Origin: Arsenicitalea aurantiaca
Lineage (GTDB): Bacteria; Pseudomonadota; Alphaproteobacteria; Rhizobiales; Devosiaceae
Direction of reading: 5' to 3'
Assembly (NCBI RefSeq): GCF_003994485.1
Contig: NZ_RZNJ01000003.1
Coordinates: 62,525-126,524 of the forward strand
DNA length: 64,000 bases
Each line of letters opens with the position of its first letter. Position 1 is the first letter of the stretch. Under the pieces are notes generated by a model, which was given only the letters and a program-made list of their open reading frames with translations, was not told the DNA's origin and did no database searches. The position numbers and the translations under genes were made by a program. Below, in pieces: positions 40,593 through 48,947 of the stretch.

Positions 40593-42388
40593 TGAGCTCT
40601 TCTTCTTGCGTCTTGCCATGAGGGCGTTTGCTGGGAAACCTGGTCTTTGTGGAGCGGAGTGACCACGCCAGTGTGCCCCAGCTTTATTGCCGGACCGTTT
40701 ATGGGCAGAAGAACGGTCATCGTCGTGCCTTCTTCCAGCGCCGAGCGGGCGTGCAGCCGCCCCCCATGCAGGTCCACCAGCCCCTTGACGATCGACAGTC
40801 CGAGCCCGGTCCCCTCGAAACGGCGCGTCATTGCGTCGCTGGCCTGGTAGAAGGGCTCGCCGATCCGCTCGAGCTCCTCGGGGCCCATGCCGATGCCCCC
40901 ATCGGCGACCGAGAAGAGGACATGCGCGCCCTGGCGCTTGATCGAGACGCTGATCCCCGCCCCGTCCGGGGAAAACTTGATGGCGTTCGAGAGCAGGTTG
41001 ATCAGGATCTGCCGGCAGGCGCGCTCGTCCGCGTTGAGCGCGGGCAGGCTCGGCTGCACCTCGGCGGCGATGGTGATGCCGCGCTCGGCCGCCATGGCGC
41101 CGACCATGTCGAGGCAGGGCTCGACGAGGCTTTCGGGCGCGAAGGGCTCGGGCAGGATCTCGAACTTGCCCGCCTCGATCCGCGACATGTCGAGCAGCAT
41201 GCCCACGACGTCCAGCAGATGTCGGCCACTCTTGTGGATGAGCCCGGCATATTCCTTGTGCACCGGCGCGATGTCGCCAGCGACGCCCGTCGTCATCATT
41301 TCGGAGAACCCGACAATGGCGTTGAGCGGGGTGCGCAGTTCGTGCCCGATGGTCGCGAGGAACCGCGTCTTGGCACGCGAAGCCTCCTCGGCTGCCCGGC
41401 GGGCCGCCTGCATCTCGGCTTCGAAATCCTTGCGCTCGGAAATGTCGCGCAGAAGCGTCACCACCTCGTGCCGCCCGGCCCCGCCCGCATCGATCACCGG
41501 GGAGAGCGAGAGCTCGATCCAGACGAAATTGGGAACCCGGTTCTCGCCGGGCAGGTCGCGCCGCAGCCGCACCTCCAGCGTCCGGCGCACGCCGAGCCGG
41601 CAGGCTTCATCGATTGCCGAAAGAAAGGCGGGCCGGTCGAGCACGTGCAGCCGGGCAAAAAGGCCCTTGCCGCTCAGTTCATAGCGCTGGCAACCGAGCA
41701 GCGTCTCGCTCGAGGCCGAGGCGAAGACCACCTCCCCACCGGCGGCGAGGCGCAGCACCGCATCGGGCACCGCCTCCACGAGGTGATGATAGGCCGTCCG
41801 CTCACCTTGGGCGAGCGCATCGGTCTCGGCGCGCACCCGGCCCGCCGATCGCGCGATCAGCACGCCGAGAAGGCCGAGCACCAGAAGCGCCGGCGCCGTC
41901 GGATCCATAGTCCCGAACGCGAACCCGGCCTGGCCGAGGCCTGCCGCAACCGCCGCGCCCGCAAGTCCGAGCCCGACGGCCAGGCGCCGCGTGCCGGCCG
42001 TCCCGACGATCCCGGCATAGGCAGGGGCGAGCAGCATGATGGCGAGCCCCGCATCGAGCGGCGCCGGATCGGCGAGCGAAAGCCCCAAGCCGAGCGCGAG
42101 CAGCCCGAGCCCCTGCACGGCGGCGGCCTCGTCGGCACGGCGCGCGCGCAGCAGCGTCAGGCTCGCCATGAAGATCGCGACGCCGAGGGTCGAAAGAAGA
42201 AACGGCAAGGTCATCCCGCCCAGCATCAGGTGGAGCCCGAAGGGCATGGCGAGCAGGCCCGCCCCCAGCCCCATCGCCCCATTGCCGGCGAGCAGCGTTC
42301 CGCGTCCGTCGGGCGCATGGCCGAGCAGGCGGGCAACCCATTTTCCGCCGTCGACCGCAAGGAGAGACCAGACGCTACGCATATACAC
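40589..42388 (-). CDS. divJ: DivJ-like PAS sensor histidine kinase
   Basis: Membrane-bound kinase (599 aa) resembling DivJ, which phosphorylates the cell-fate regulator DivK in the CtrA pathway. The N-terminal half has several membrane segments (residues about 25-180), then a PAS domain (about 200-330). The H-box is ATIGHELRTPLNAIVGF (His349), the N-box LLSNAIKFSPDG, and the G-boxes ADGGIGMGP and EGTGLGLSIVKGL. The synteny with DUF1491 and the peptidoglycan-binding gene supports DivJ rather than PleC, but the symbol is an inference. Confidence 0.75.
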   Translation of the reverse strand: MYMRSVWSLLAVDGGKWVARLLGHAPDGRGTLLAGNGAMGLGAGLLAMPFGLHLMLGGMTLPFLLSTLGVAIFMASLTLLRARRADEAAAVQGLGLLALGLGLSLADPAPLDAGLAIMLLAPAYAGIVGTAGTRRLAVGLGLAGAAVAAGLGQAGFAFGTMDPTAPALLVLGLLGVLIARSAGRVRAETDALAQGERTAYHHLVEAVPDAVLRLAAGGEVVFASASSETLLGCQRYELSGKGLFARLHVLDRPAFLSAIDEACRLGVRRTLEVRLRRDLPGENRVPNFVWIELSLSPVIDAGGAGRHEVVTLLRDISERKDFEAEMQAARRAAEEASRAKTRFLATIGHELRTPLNAIVGFSEMMTTGVAGDIAPVHKEYAGLIHKSGRHLLDVVGMLLDMSRIEAGKFEILPEPFAPESLVEPCLDMVGAMAAERGITIAAEVQPSLPALNADERACRQILINLLSNAIKFSPDGAGISVSIKRQGAHVLFSVADGGIGMGPEELERIGEPFYQASDAMTRRFEGTGLGLSIVKGLVDLHGGRLHARSALEEGTTMTVLLPINGPAIKLGHTGVVTPLHKDQVSQQTPSWQDARRRAQ

Positions 42389-42701
42389 TTCCGTTCCGAT
42401 ATCCAGCGGCGGGGCAATCGGCTTGCATGCCCCTCTTCGCTCTGGCTCGAACCTTCCATCGAAGAGCTAAGACACGATTAAGTGGAGCTGCCCGCCGGCC
42501 CGGGGATAAGCAGGGCGGGGATAAATCGGGGTGCTTTCTCGGCTTATCCTAAACAAGCCCTTGCCGCGGCCCGCGAAGTGCAAGATCTGCAATTTGCATC
42601 AAATTTTACGCATATTCCGCACCACGGTTTAAAGGCCCGTGGCCATGATCGCTCACATCGGGCCGCCGCACCGGCAGCCCCCAGCAAGGGATGCACCGAT
42701 C
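42389..42701. other. Intergenic region between divJ and the DUF5330 gene
   Basis: This 313-base divergent region holds no convincing gene; short frames in it are shadows. It should contain two promoters. The part 42579-42598 has the short motifs TGCAA (42579-42583) and the near-palindrome TGCAATTTGCA (42588-42598). They are followed by the most AT-rich stretch of the region (CAAATTTTACGCATATTCC), a plausible place for the DUF5330 promoter. No clear -10/-35 pair with 17-base spacing was found. Confidence 0.6.
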
Positions 42702-43004
42702 ATGTTTCTCGTCCGCTCTGCATTCTGGCTCGCCCTCGCCTTCATCGTCATCGGCCCCAGGGACGTCGATTTCGAAAAAGGCGCGGAGGCGCTCTCGGCC
42801 TCGGCACTCGCCGCCGGCCAGCAGATCGTCACCGAGCAATTGCTGGGCACCGAGTGCGACACCCTGCACTGCGCCGGCGGAAAGGCCCTGCTTTCAGCCG
42901 CATTGACCTCCAATGCTCCGACTATGCGCACCGAAGTCGCCGCCGATCCCATGCACCCTCAGATGGCGACCCCGGTGCCGCTGCCCCGCCAGCGGCCGAA
43001 CTGA
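42702..43004 (+). CDS. DUF5330 protein
   Basis: Protein of 100 residues of the DUF5330 family, common in Hyphomicrobiales. It has an N-terminal membrane segment (about residues 3-22, LVRSAFWLALAFIVIGPRD), then a small domain with two cysteines (ECDTLHCAGGKALL) and a proline-rich tail. The ATG at 42702 follows AAGGG at a slightly long distance. It is followed by an intrinsic terminator. The function is unknown. Confidence 0.75.
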   Translation: MFLVRSAFWLALAFIVIGPRDVDFEKGAEALSASALAAGQQIVTEQLLGTECDTLHCAGGKALLSAALTSNAPTMRTEVAADPMHPQMATPVPLPRQRPN

Positions 43005-43021
43005 AGCGAACTCCACTCCGT

Positions 43022-43060
43022 GGGGGTTGCAGGCCACAGTGCCTGCGGCCCTTTTTCTTT
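43022..43060 (+). terminator. Rho-independent terminator after the DUF5330 gene
   Basis: GGGGG-TT-GCAGGC, 6-base loop, GCCTGC-GG-CCC, then CTTTTTCTTT. The stem of the hairpin is at 43029-43046 with an extended outer stem, followed by a T-run at 43052-43063. It ends the DUF5330 transcript just before sufE. Confidence 0.85.
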
Positions 43061-43109
43061 TTTGCCGCAGCCCGTTGGCGGCGCCGCATCGCTGCATTAG
43101 ATAGTGGCC

Positions 43110-43541
43110 ATGGCACACCCTGCAGCATTCCAGGATATCGCGGACAATCTCGGCTTCCTCGACGATTGGGAAGACCGGTACCGCTACCTCATCGAGCTCG
43201 GGCAGGCGCTTCCGCCCCTGTCGGAGACTGAGCGCAACCCGGCCAACAAGGTCAATGGCTGTGCTTCCCAGGTCTGGCTCGTCTCCGAGGCCGGCGAGGC
43301 CGATGGACGCAAGGCGTTGATCTATCGCGGGGAATCCGACGCGATGATCGTGCGCGGCCTCGTTGCCGTCCTCATCGCGCTCTATTCGGGCCGCCCGGTC
43401 GACGAGATCGCCGCGACCGATGCCCTCGCCGAATTCGACGCCCTGGGGCTGCGCGAGCACCTCACGACGCAGCGCGCCAATGGCGTCGCCTCCATGGTCG
43501 ATCGCATCCGCAGCGAAGCCCGGGCCGCCGCGGCCGCCTGA
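43110..43541 (+). CDS. sufE: Cysteine desulfuration protein SufE
   Basis: Sulphur acceptor (143 aa) that takes persulphide from SufS for iron-sulphur cluster assembly. The catalytic cysteine is Cys51 in NKVNGCASQVWL. Family features: DWEDRYRYLIELGQALPPL and NGVASMVDRIRSEA at the end. I start at ATG 43110; a GTG two codons upstream (43104) is an alternative. It stands alone, without the other suf genes, which is usual in rhizobia. Confidence 0.92.
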   Translation: MAHPAAFQDIADNLGFLDDWEDRYRYLIELGQALPPLSETERNPANKVNGCASQVWLVSEAGEADGRKALIYRGESDAMIVRGLVAVLIALYSGRPVDEIAATDALAEFDALGLREHLTTQRANGVASMVDRIRSEARAAAAA

Positions 43542-43542
43542 G

Positions 43543-44307
43543 CTATTCGAACCGATCGGGCCGGCCATCGGGGGCCATCCACCCGTTGATCGGCGCCGCC
43601 CCCAGCCCCTGCCCCACCGCGCTGATCCCGAAATGCCGCGCCAGCTGGTCGAGCCCGATGCGCAGCACCAGCTTGGCGCTCCGCCGCGGCCAGCCACGCT
43701 CGGCTTCCACGGTCTGCAAGCCCTTGAGGAGACCGCAGACGTCGATGACGACGCCTGCACAATCGGGCGGTAGCGCCTCGCGGATCCGGGCGATCTTCTT
43801 TCGCGCATCGATGGCGCTCTCGCCCGGCTCAAGACCCCGTGCAATGCCCCGCGGAGCCCTCGGGCTGCCGTCATATCGCATGGTAACCCGTTGCGAAAGC
43901 GACGCCTTTTCCCAAAGACGACGCAGGCGCTCGCCTGCCTCGACCTGATGGGCCTCAAGAAACGGCGCATCGCCCCTCAGTCCGACGGCCAGCCTTGCCA
44001 GAGGGCTCTCGGCAAGATTGACCGTCAGTCCTCCGGTCGAGCGGTCGAGCACGCGGTCCGCAACCTGCTCACTCTCTCCCGGTGAGGCGAGGCGTCTGCG
44101 GATCCAGCTTCGCGTCTCGGCATTGGCCCTGACGGCCCGCGCATCTCCCGCGATGGCGCCGCAGCTCAGCAGGCCCCGGACCAGCGCAGCATCGAGCGTT
44201 GCCCGGGCCGATCCCGCAGCCGCGAGATACCGCCCGTCTGGTCCGGCCACGGCGTCCTCGGCCCGCAGCAATACCCGCATAAATTTGAGCGTGAGGTCAG
44301 GCGACAT
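43543..44307 (-). CDS. DUF6456 DNA-binding-like protein
   Basis: Protein of 254 residues of the DUF6456 family. It has a C-terminal conserved region (CAGVVIDVCGLLKGLQTVEA and SAKLVLRIGLDQLARHFGIS) that looks like a helix-turn-helix. The ATG at 44305-44307 lies 11 bases inside the end of the DnaA-like HTH gene, so the two are coupled. Such pairs occur next to mucR in rhizobia. It may be a regulator; the target is unknown. Confidence 0.78.
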   Translation of the reverse strand: MSPDLTLKFMRVLLRAEDAVAGPDGRYLAAAGSARATLDAALVRGLLSCGAIAGDARAVRANAETRSWIRRRLASPGESEQVADRVLDRSTGGLTVNLAESPLARLAVGLRGDAPFLEAHQVEAGERLRRLWEKASLSQRVTMRYDGSPRAPRGIARGLEPGESAIDARKKIARIREALPPDCAGVVIDVCGLLKGLQTVEAERGWPRRSAKLVLRIGLDQLARHFGISAVGQGLGAAPINGWMAPDGRPDRFE

Positions 44308-44725
44308 GGCGCACCGCCACCTGTTCGGCCCGGTCGTCCGAAAAATCCTCGGGGGCCGCGGCCTCGGCCAGGATCTCGTCCTCGATCGGGTCGAGTTCGG
44401 CATCGAATGCGGTTTCTCGGAGGTCTTCGATCAGCGCACAGGCATGGGCGACGGTGGTCCGGTCACGGCCGAAGACACGGCCGGTCTCGGTAAGGCTTTT
44501 GTCGAGAAGCGTGCTCATCAGATACATGGCGATCTGCCGGGCAAAGGCGATCTCGGCGCGGCAGCGGGAGGTATGGAACAGGGATTCGGGCCTGAGGCCC
44601 CGGTGATGGGCGACGATTTCGACGAGGCGGCGCACCGGTTCCGAACACCGCCTGAACCTCAGCAGCGCGCCATCGTCGCGCGTCTCGCCGCCATTTCTTC
44701 CACCTGCTCCTGCACCCCTCGGCAT
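44297..44725 (-). CDS. DnaA C-terminal-domain-like HTH protein
   Basis: Protein of 142 residues containing a single DNA-binding domain like domain IV of DnaA. FARQIAMYLMSTLLDKSLTE corresponds to the DnaA helix ARQIAMYL, and GRDRTTVAHACALIED to the DnaA signature that reads the DnaA box. It lacks the AAA+ ATPase. The N-terminal 20 residues are glycine-rich. It could compete with DnaA at DnaA boxes or regulate its own set of genes; both are inference. It is co-transcribed with the DUF6456 gene. Confidence 0.85.
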   Translation of the reverse strand: MPRGAGAGGRNGGETRDDGALLRFRRCSEPVRRLVEIVAHHRGLRPESLFHTSRCRAEIAFARQIAMYLMSTLLDKSLTETGRVFGRDRTTVAHACALIEDLRETAFDAELDPIEDEILAEAAAPEDFSDDRAEQVAVRHVA

Positions 44726-44800
44726 CTGCGACTTCCCCCAGTCTCCAAATTATAGGACATTATTCCTATATCGGGAATGTGGCGGAGCGGGGATAAGTCA

Positions 44801-44831
44801 CAAAAGCAAACGGCCGCCAGATGGCGGCCGT
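44801..44831 (-). terminator. Rho-independent terminator after mucR
   Basis: ACGGCCGCC (44810-44818) pairs with GGCGGCCGT (44823-44831) around a 4-base loop. On the minus strand it is followed by TTGCTTTTG (44809-44801). It lies 30 bases after the mucR stop. Confidence 0.85.
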
Positions 44832-44860
44832 GTGGCTTAGCTTGGGGGCTAATTGTCGTT

Positions 44861-45286
44861 TCAGGCCGAGGCTTTACGCCCGAGGCCATTGTCCTTGGCG
44901 AGGCGCGAGCGCGTCGCCGAGTAGTTCGGTGCGACCATCGGATAGTCGGCGGGCAGGCCCCACTTCTCCCGATATTCCTCGGGGGAGAGATTGTAGTGCG
45001 TGCGCAGGTGGCGCTTGAGCGACTTGAACTTCTTCCCGTCCTCAAGACAGATGATGTAGTCGGGCGCAACGGACTTGCGCACGGGTACGGCGGGCTTCAG
45101 TTCTTCGACCGGCTCCTGGACGCCTTCGGTCCTGAGGGCGCGCAAAGCAGTATGCACGTCGGCGATCAGCTTGGGCAGATCGGCGACACTCAATGCATTG
45201 TGCCCCACATAGGCGCTGACAATATCGGCACTCAGCTCGATGAGGTCATAGTCAGCCCCCGGCCCTGCGCCGTTGAGTTCGTTCAT
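44861..45286 (-). CDS. mucR: MucR/Ros family transcriptional regulator
   Basis: Global regulator (141 aa) that binds AT-rich DNA and controls exopolysaccharide, motility and cell-cycle genes. The zinc-finger region is [20 protein letters not shown]. The expected ligands are Cys80, Asp83, His93 and His97, so the second position is aspartate, the Cys-Asp-His-His variant known in this family. The N-terminal part ([20 protein letters not shown]) mediates oligomerisation. Transcription from the promoter at 45346-45374 is probably auto-repressed. Confidence 0.93.
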   Translation of the reverse strand: MNELNGAGPGADYDLIELSADIVSAYVGHNALSVADLPKLIADVHTALRALRTEGVQEPVEELKPAVPVRKSVAPDYIICLEDGKKFKSLKRHLRTHYNLSPEEYREKWGLPADYPMVAPNYSATRSRLAKDNGLGRKASA

Positions 45287-45345
45287 ATCTTATCCCTTTT
45301 CTAGATGCTGATGACGCTTCGGGCTTCGGGTGCCCGCTCGCGAAC

Positions 45346-45374
45346 TATTTAGTCGCTTTGCGTACACTTCGCAA
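45346..45374 (-). promoter_or_regulatory. Promoter of mucR
   Basis: On the minus strand, TTGCGA (-35, 45374-45369), a 17-base spacer and TAAATA (-10, 45351-45346). Transcription should begin near 45339 and give a leader of about 50 bases. The surrounding region is unusually AT-rich for this window and contains several T/A steps of the kind bound by MucR itself, so autoregulation is likely. Confidence 0.7.
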
Positions 45375-45457
45375 TGATATCTAGCGTTGATCTATGACCA
45401 CAAAACGACGCAGGCCATATTTCCTGTAGGAGACTTCTATTCGTCGCCCAGGAAACT

Positions 45458-45769
45458 TCACTTGGTACGTACAAATGAAAAGTCACGCGCTTTCGCGGCG
45501 GCACGTCCAAGCAGATGCGCGGACACCGGCGTCGTCAGGATCAGGAACACGACGCCCAGGATTGCACGCAGCGCGACCCCGAAATCCAAGGCAACCAGCG
45601 CGATTGCGATGAGGATCAGGCCTGCCCCGACCACGCCGGCCTTGGAGCCGGCATGCATGCGTGACAGCAGGTCGGGCAGCCGCAACAATCCGATCGCCGC
45701 AAGCAACGCGAATAGAGATCCGATGATCACGAGAATTGCGGCAACATATTGAAGAATTTCGGAAATCAT
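45458..45769 (-). CDS. mrpG: Na+/H+ antiporter subunit G (MrpG/PhaG)
   Basis: Small membrane subunit (103 aa) of the multi-subunit cation/proton antiporter. Three membrane helices (residues about 5-25, 38-58, 65-85) and the conserved LPDLLSRMHAGSKAGVVGAG are visible. It overlaps mrpF by 4 bases and is the last gene of the operon. No clear terminator follows; the next gene on this strand is mucR, with its own promoter. Confidence 0.94.
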   Translation of the reverse strand: MISEILQYVAAILVIIGSLFALLAAIGLLRLPDLLSRMHAGSKAGVVGAGLILIAIALVALDFGVALRAILGVVFLILTTPVSAHLLGRAAAKARDFSFVRTK

Positions 45770-46086
45770 TGCCCCACTCCGGCGCCCGTCCCGGTACTGA
45801 CGGCCTCCGCCTCGGCCTTCTTGAGCAGATATCGGGCGAAAGCCACGGTCGCGAGAAAGCCCACCAGCGCCAGTGAAACGGCGATGTCGAGATAGAGAAA
45901 GTATCCGGTCCTCAGCGCAATGGCGCCGATGAAACCGAGAGCCACGGTGGTCAGCGTATCGAGTGCGAGAATGCGGTCGGCGAGTGTCGGCCCCAGGATG
46001 AGACGGACTAGCACCAGCAGTAAAGCGATGCCCAGAACGACCAGCGCAAAAGTCGTACTATATGCCAGTATTTCACCACCGCTCAT
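45766..46086 (-). CDS. mrpF: Na+/H+ antiporter subunit F (MrpF/PhaF)
   Basis: Membrane subunit (106 aa) with three helices. The conserved GPTLADRILALDTLTTVALG lies in the middle (residues about 30-50), with the buried aspartate typical of MrpF. It overlaps both neighbours by 4 bases. Antiporter function needs all subunits. Confidence 0.94.
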   Translation of the reverse strand: MSGGEILAYSTTFALVVLGIALLLVLVRLILGPTLADRILALDTLTTVALGFIGAIALRTGYFLYLDIAVSLALVGFLATVAFARYLLKKAEAEAVSTGTGAGVGQ

Positions 46087-46562
46087 CCGAACACCTCCAT
46101 TACTTTGGCTTCGAAGCCAGAAGCGATCGCGGCAATCACCGCGTCGGCATCGTCGGCCTCCAGCGCGTGGATGAAGAGCGTGCTCCGATCATCGGAGACG
46201 TCGACGCTCAGCGTGCCCGGGGTCAGGGTAATCAGATTGGCCAGAACGGTGATCTGCACGTCGCTCCGCGCCTTCAGCGGATAGGCGATGATGCCCGGCG
46301 AGAGCCGCTGCTTCAGGTCCGGACGCAGGACCAGCAGCGCCACCTTGGTCGCACTGATCATGAGCTCGACGAGAAACAGCCAGGCGAGAGAGACGAAAGC
46401 GCCGAGCCGCCGCAGCGAGGCCGGGCCACGCATGCTGTTGCGCAGGAGCAGCGCCGCGATGCCCCCGACCAGCCCGCCGAAGAGCAGGTTGGGCAGTGTG
46501 AAGCTGCCCCCGATGGCCGCCCAGAGGATCGCCATCCCGATAATGAACCCGGCAAGACTCAT
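46083..46562 (-). CDS. mrpE: Na+/H+ antiporter subunit E (MrpE/PhaE)
   Basis: Membrane subunit (159 aa) of the MnhE family with two to three helices at the N-terminus and a cytoplasmic domain, including LANLITLTPGTLSVDVSDDR and HALEADDADAVIAAI. It overlaps mrpD and mrpF by 4 bases each. Confidence 0.94.
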   Translation of the reverse strand: MSLAGFIIGMAILWAAIGGSFTLPNLLFGGLVGGIAALLLRNSMRGPASLRRLGAFVSLAWLFLVELMISATKVALLVLRPDLKQRLSPGIIAYPLKARSDVQITVLANLITLTPGTLSVDVSDDRSTLFIHALEADDADAVIAAIASGFEAKVMEVFG

Positions 46563-48151
46563 TGGCCACCTCCGAGCCCGACGGCTGCGAGATATCGCGC
46601 CGGATCAAGCAGATCGGTCGCCGCGATCCGCGCTGCGCCGATCGCGAAATCGGGCAGCAGCCCGGCAATGACGATGCCCCCCACGAGGAGCCCGGTGCTT
46701 CCAAGGCCGATCAGTGCCTCGCGGCGGCCGAGCCGCACCAGCCGGTCATTGGGCTGCTCGGAGAGCGCGCCCTCGCGGCCGGGCCGCAGGAAGATATGGG
46801 CCCAGAGCCGCGTCCCTGCAATCAGCGTCAGCCAGGCATTGAGAATGATCGCGCCGACCAGCAGCAGCGGCACCGCCTCGTAGCCGGGCGCTCCATCGAA
46901 GAACCCCGACAGATCGAACCCGGCTTCGACCAGCATCAGCTTGGGCCAGAAGCCGAGGAAGGGCGGCACGCCCGCGGCCGCGAGCATGACGACGAAAAAG
47001 AGAATGGAGAGCCAGGACTGCGCGCCGTAAACGCCGCCCATGGCGCGGGAATCGGTTTCACCCGTCACCTTCTCGACGAAGCCGGCGAGAAGATAGAGTG
47101 CCGTCATGGTCACCATGGCATGGCCGAGATAAAAGCTCGTTCCGGCAAGCCCGTCGACCGAAGGCAGGGCAAGGCCGGCAAGGCACGCCCCGATCCCGCC
47201 CATGACCAGAAAGCCGATTGCGCGCCTCAGATTGGTCTCGGCAATGGCGCCGAGCGGGGACAGCAGGAGCGTCGCGATCGCTGCCGTGACGATCACCGGG
47301 TCGAGCAATGCGCGGGCGTCCGGAAACATGGTGATGAGCGTGCGCAGCAGCGCGTAAACGCCCACCTTGGTCAGAAGCGCGCCCATCAGTGCCGAAATCA
47401 CTGCCGGGGGCGTGTGATAGGATGCGGGCAGCCAGGCGTTGACCGGAAACGCAGCGGCCTTGATGCCAAAGGCGAGCAGCAACAGCGCCGCAATCACGCC
47501 CATGGCCGCCGGGTTCGCGTCCCCTGCGAGGATCGCCATATCGGCCATGTTCAGAGTGCCGAGCAGCCCATAGGCGAGCCCGAGCGCGGCCAGAAAGAGC
47601 GAGGTCGCAAGGAAGTTGATGAAGCCGTACTTGATCGTGCCGTCGAGCACGAGGGGCGTCCCGGTGATGGCCATGAGGCCGAACGAGGCGATCAGCATCA
47701 CCTCGAACCAGACATAGAGGTTGAAGAGATCGCCGGTCAGGAAGGCGCCGCTGACCCCGCAGAGCAGCATCAGCACGAGCGGATAGAGCGAGTCGCGCCC
47801 TGCATGCCGCCGGGGCTCGGCGCCGAGCACGACGAGAATGACGAGCGTCACCAGCGCCGAAATCGCCGCGAGCCCTGCGCCCAGGAGGTCAGCCGTGAAG
47901 CTGATCCCGAAGGGCGGCAGCCAGCGTCCCATCGTCATCGCGATCGGCCCGGTCTCTAGGACGCGAAGAAAGAGGGCGATATCGAAGACCAGGACGGCCA
48001 GCGTGACGAGGAAAGCGACCGGAGCCTGCGTTCCGCGTATGGCGCGCAGCGCCAGCATCAGGGCGGCGCCCATCAGCGGCAGCACCACGGGCAGGATCAG
48101 AATCCAGTCCGCCCAGCTCGTCGGGGTGGTGATCATCGCCTCGTTCATCAA
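46559..48151 (-). CDS. mrpD: Na+/H+ antiporter subunit D (MrpD/PhaD)
   Basis: Large membrane subunit (530 aa) related to NuoM/NuoN of complex I, with about 14 helices. It carries proton-path residues: glutamate in LYVWFEVMLIASFG and lysine in GIKAAAFPVNAWLPASYHTP. The length is typical. It overlaps mrpC and mrpE by 4 bases. Confidence 0.96.
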   Translation of the reverse strand: MMNEAMITTPTSWADWILILPVVLPLMGAALMLALRAIRGTQAPVAFLVTLAVLVFDIALFLRVLETGPIAMTMGRWLPPFGISFTADLLGAGLAAISALVTLVILVVLGAEPRRHAGRDSLYPLVLMLLCGVSGAFLTGDLFNLYVWFEVMLIASFGLMAITGTPLVLDGTIKYGFINFLATSLFLAALGLAYGLLGTLNMADMAILAGDANPAAMGVIAALLLLAFGIKAAAFPVNAWLPASYHTPPAVISALMGALLTKVGVYALLRTLITMFPDARALLDPVIVTAAIATLLLSPLGAIAETNLRRAIGFLVMGGIGACLAGLALPSVDGLAGTSFYLGHAMVTMTALYLLAGFVEKVTGETDSRAMGGVYGAQSWLSILFFVVMLAAAGVPPFLGFWPKLMLVEAGFDLSGFFDGAPGYEAVPLLLVGAIILNAWLTLIAGTRLWAHIFLRPGREGALSEQPNDRLVRLGRREALIGLGSTGLLVGGIVIAGLLPDFAIGAARIAATDLLDPARYLAAVGLGGGQ

Positions 48152-48525
48152 TAGCTCAGCGGCGGGCGGGGCCCGTCCTCCGGTTCGGCGAGGCGCATGG
48201 TGTCGGTGTGGTCCGCATCAAGGCTCTGATAGGCCCGCATGCCGAGGATGAGCAGATAGGCGAACATCGCAAAGCCGATGACGATGGCCGTGAGGATGAG
48301 GGCCTGCGGCAGGGGATTGGCGATCGCGCCCTCGGGCACATAGGCGCCCGGCGGCACGATGGGAGGGGCCTCCCGCGAGAGCCGACCGCTGACGAAAATC
48401 AGCAGATTGATGCCATTGCCCAAGAGCGCCAGCCCCAGCAGCATGCGGATCACCGAACGCGAGAGCATGAGGAAGATCCCGAGCGTCATGAAGGCGCCGA
48501 CGAGAAGTGCGATGGCCACGTCCAT
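48148..48525 (-). CDS. mrpC: Na+/H+ antiporter subunit C (MrpC/PhaC)
   Basis: Membrane subunit (125 aa) related to NuoK, with three helices. The conserved LSRSVIRMLLGLALLGNGIN lies in helix 2, and DPLPQALILTAIVIGFA-like residues (NPLPQALILTAIVIGFAMFA) in helix 3. It shares one base with mrpB. Confidence 0.95.
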   Translation of the reverse strand: MDVAIALLVGAFMTLGIFLMLSRSVIRMLLGLALLGNGINLLIFVSGRLSREAPPIVPPGAYVPEGAIANPLPQALILTAIVIGFAMFAYLLILGMRAYQSLDADHTDTMRLAEPEDGPRPPLSY

Positions 48526-48947
48526 CAGTCGATCTCCCCATCCGTTTCGAGCCCGAGGATCACCGCGCCGAGCGCCCCGAACACCGCAAGATAGACCCCG
48601 AGGTCGAAAAAGAGCGGCGTCGAGAGCGCCACATGGGCCTCCCCGAGTTCGAGTTCGAGCCAGAGCCCCGTGAGGAACGGCGCATGGGCGGCCATGGATA
48701 CCATCCCCGAGACGCCGGCCATGAACACCCCGAAGCCGGCAAAGACCAGCGGATGAATGTGGAGCGACCTCCTCGCCTGCTGAACGCTGGTCGCGATCGA
48801 GAGAATGGCGAGGGCTGCCGCGGCGATCAGCCCGCCGATGAAGCCGCCACCCGGCTCGTTATGGCCGCGCAGGGTGATGAAGATCGAGAACACGACCATG
48901 ACGGCAACGATCAGCGGCGCGATGGTGCGGAAGATGAGCGTGTTCAT
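48525..48947 (-). CDS. mrpB: Na+/H+ antiporter subunit B (MrpB/PhaAB)
   Basis: Membrane subunit (140 aa) of the MnhB family with four helices and the family motif [20 protein letters not shown]. It overlaps mrpA by 4 bases. It is present as a separate gene in addition to the MnhB-like C-terminal part fused in MrpA. Confidence 0.95.
   Translation of the reverse strand: MNTLIFRTIAPLIVAVMVVFSIFITLRGHNEPGGGFIGGLIAAAALAILSIATSVQQARRSLHIHPLVFAGFGVFMAGVSGMVSMAAHAPFLTGLWLELELGEAHVALSTPLFFDLGVYLAVFGALGAVILGLETDGEID

Noticed and set aside
40628-42481. Open frame of 617 codons on the plus strand
   Set aside because: Antisense to the DivJ-like kinase, whose H-, N- and G-boxes are intact.
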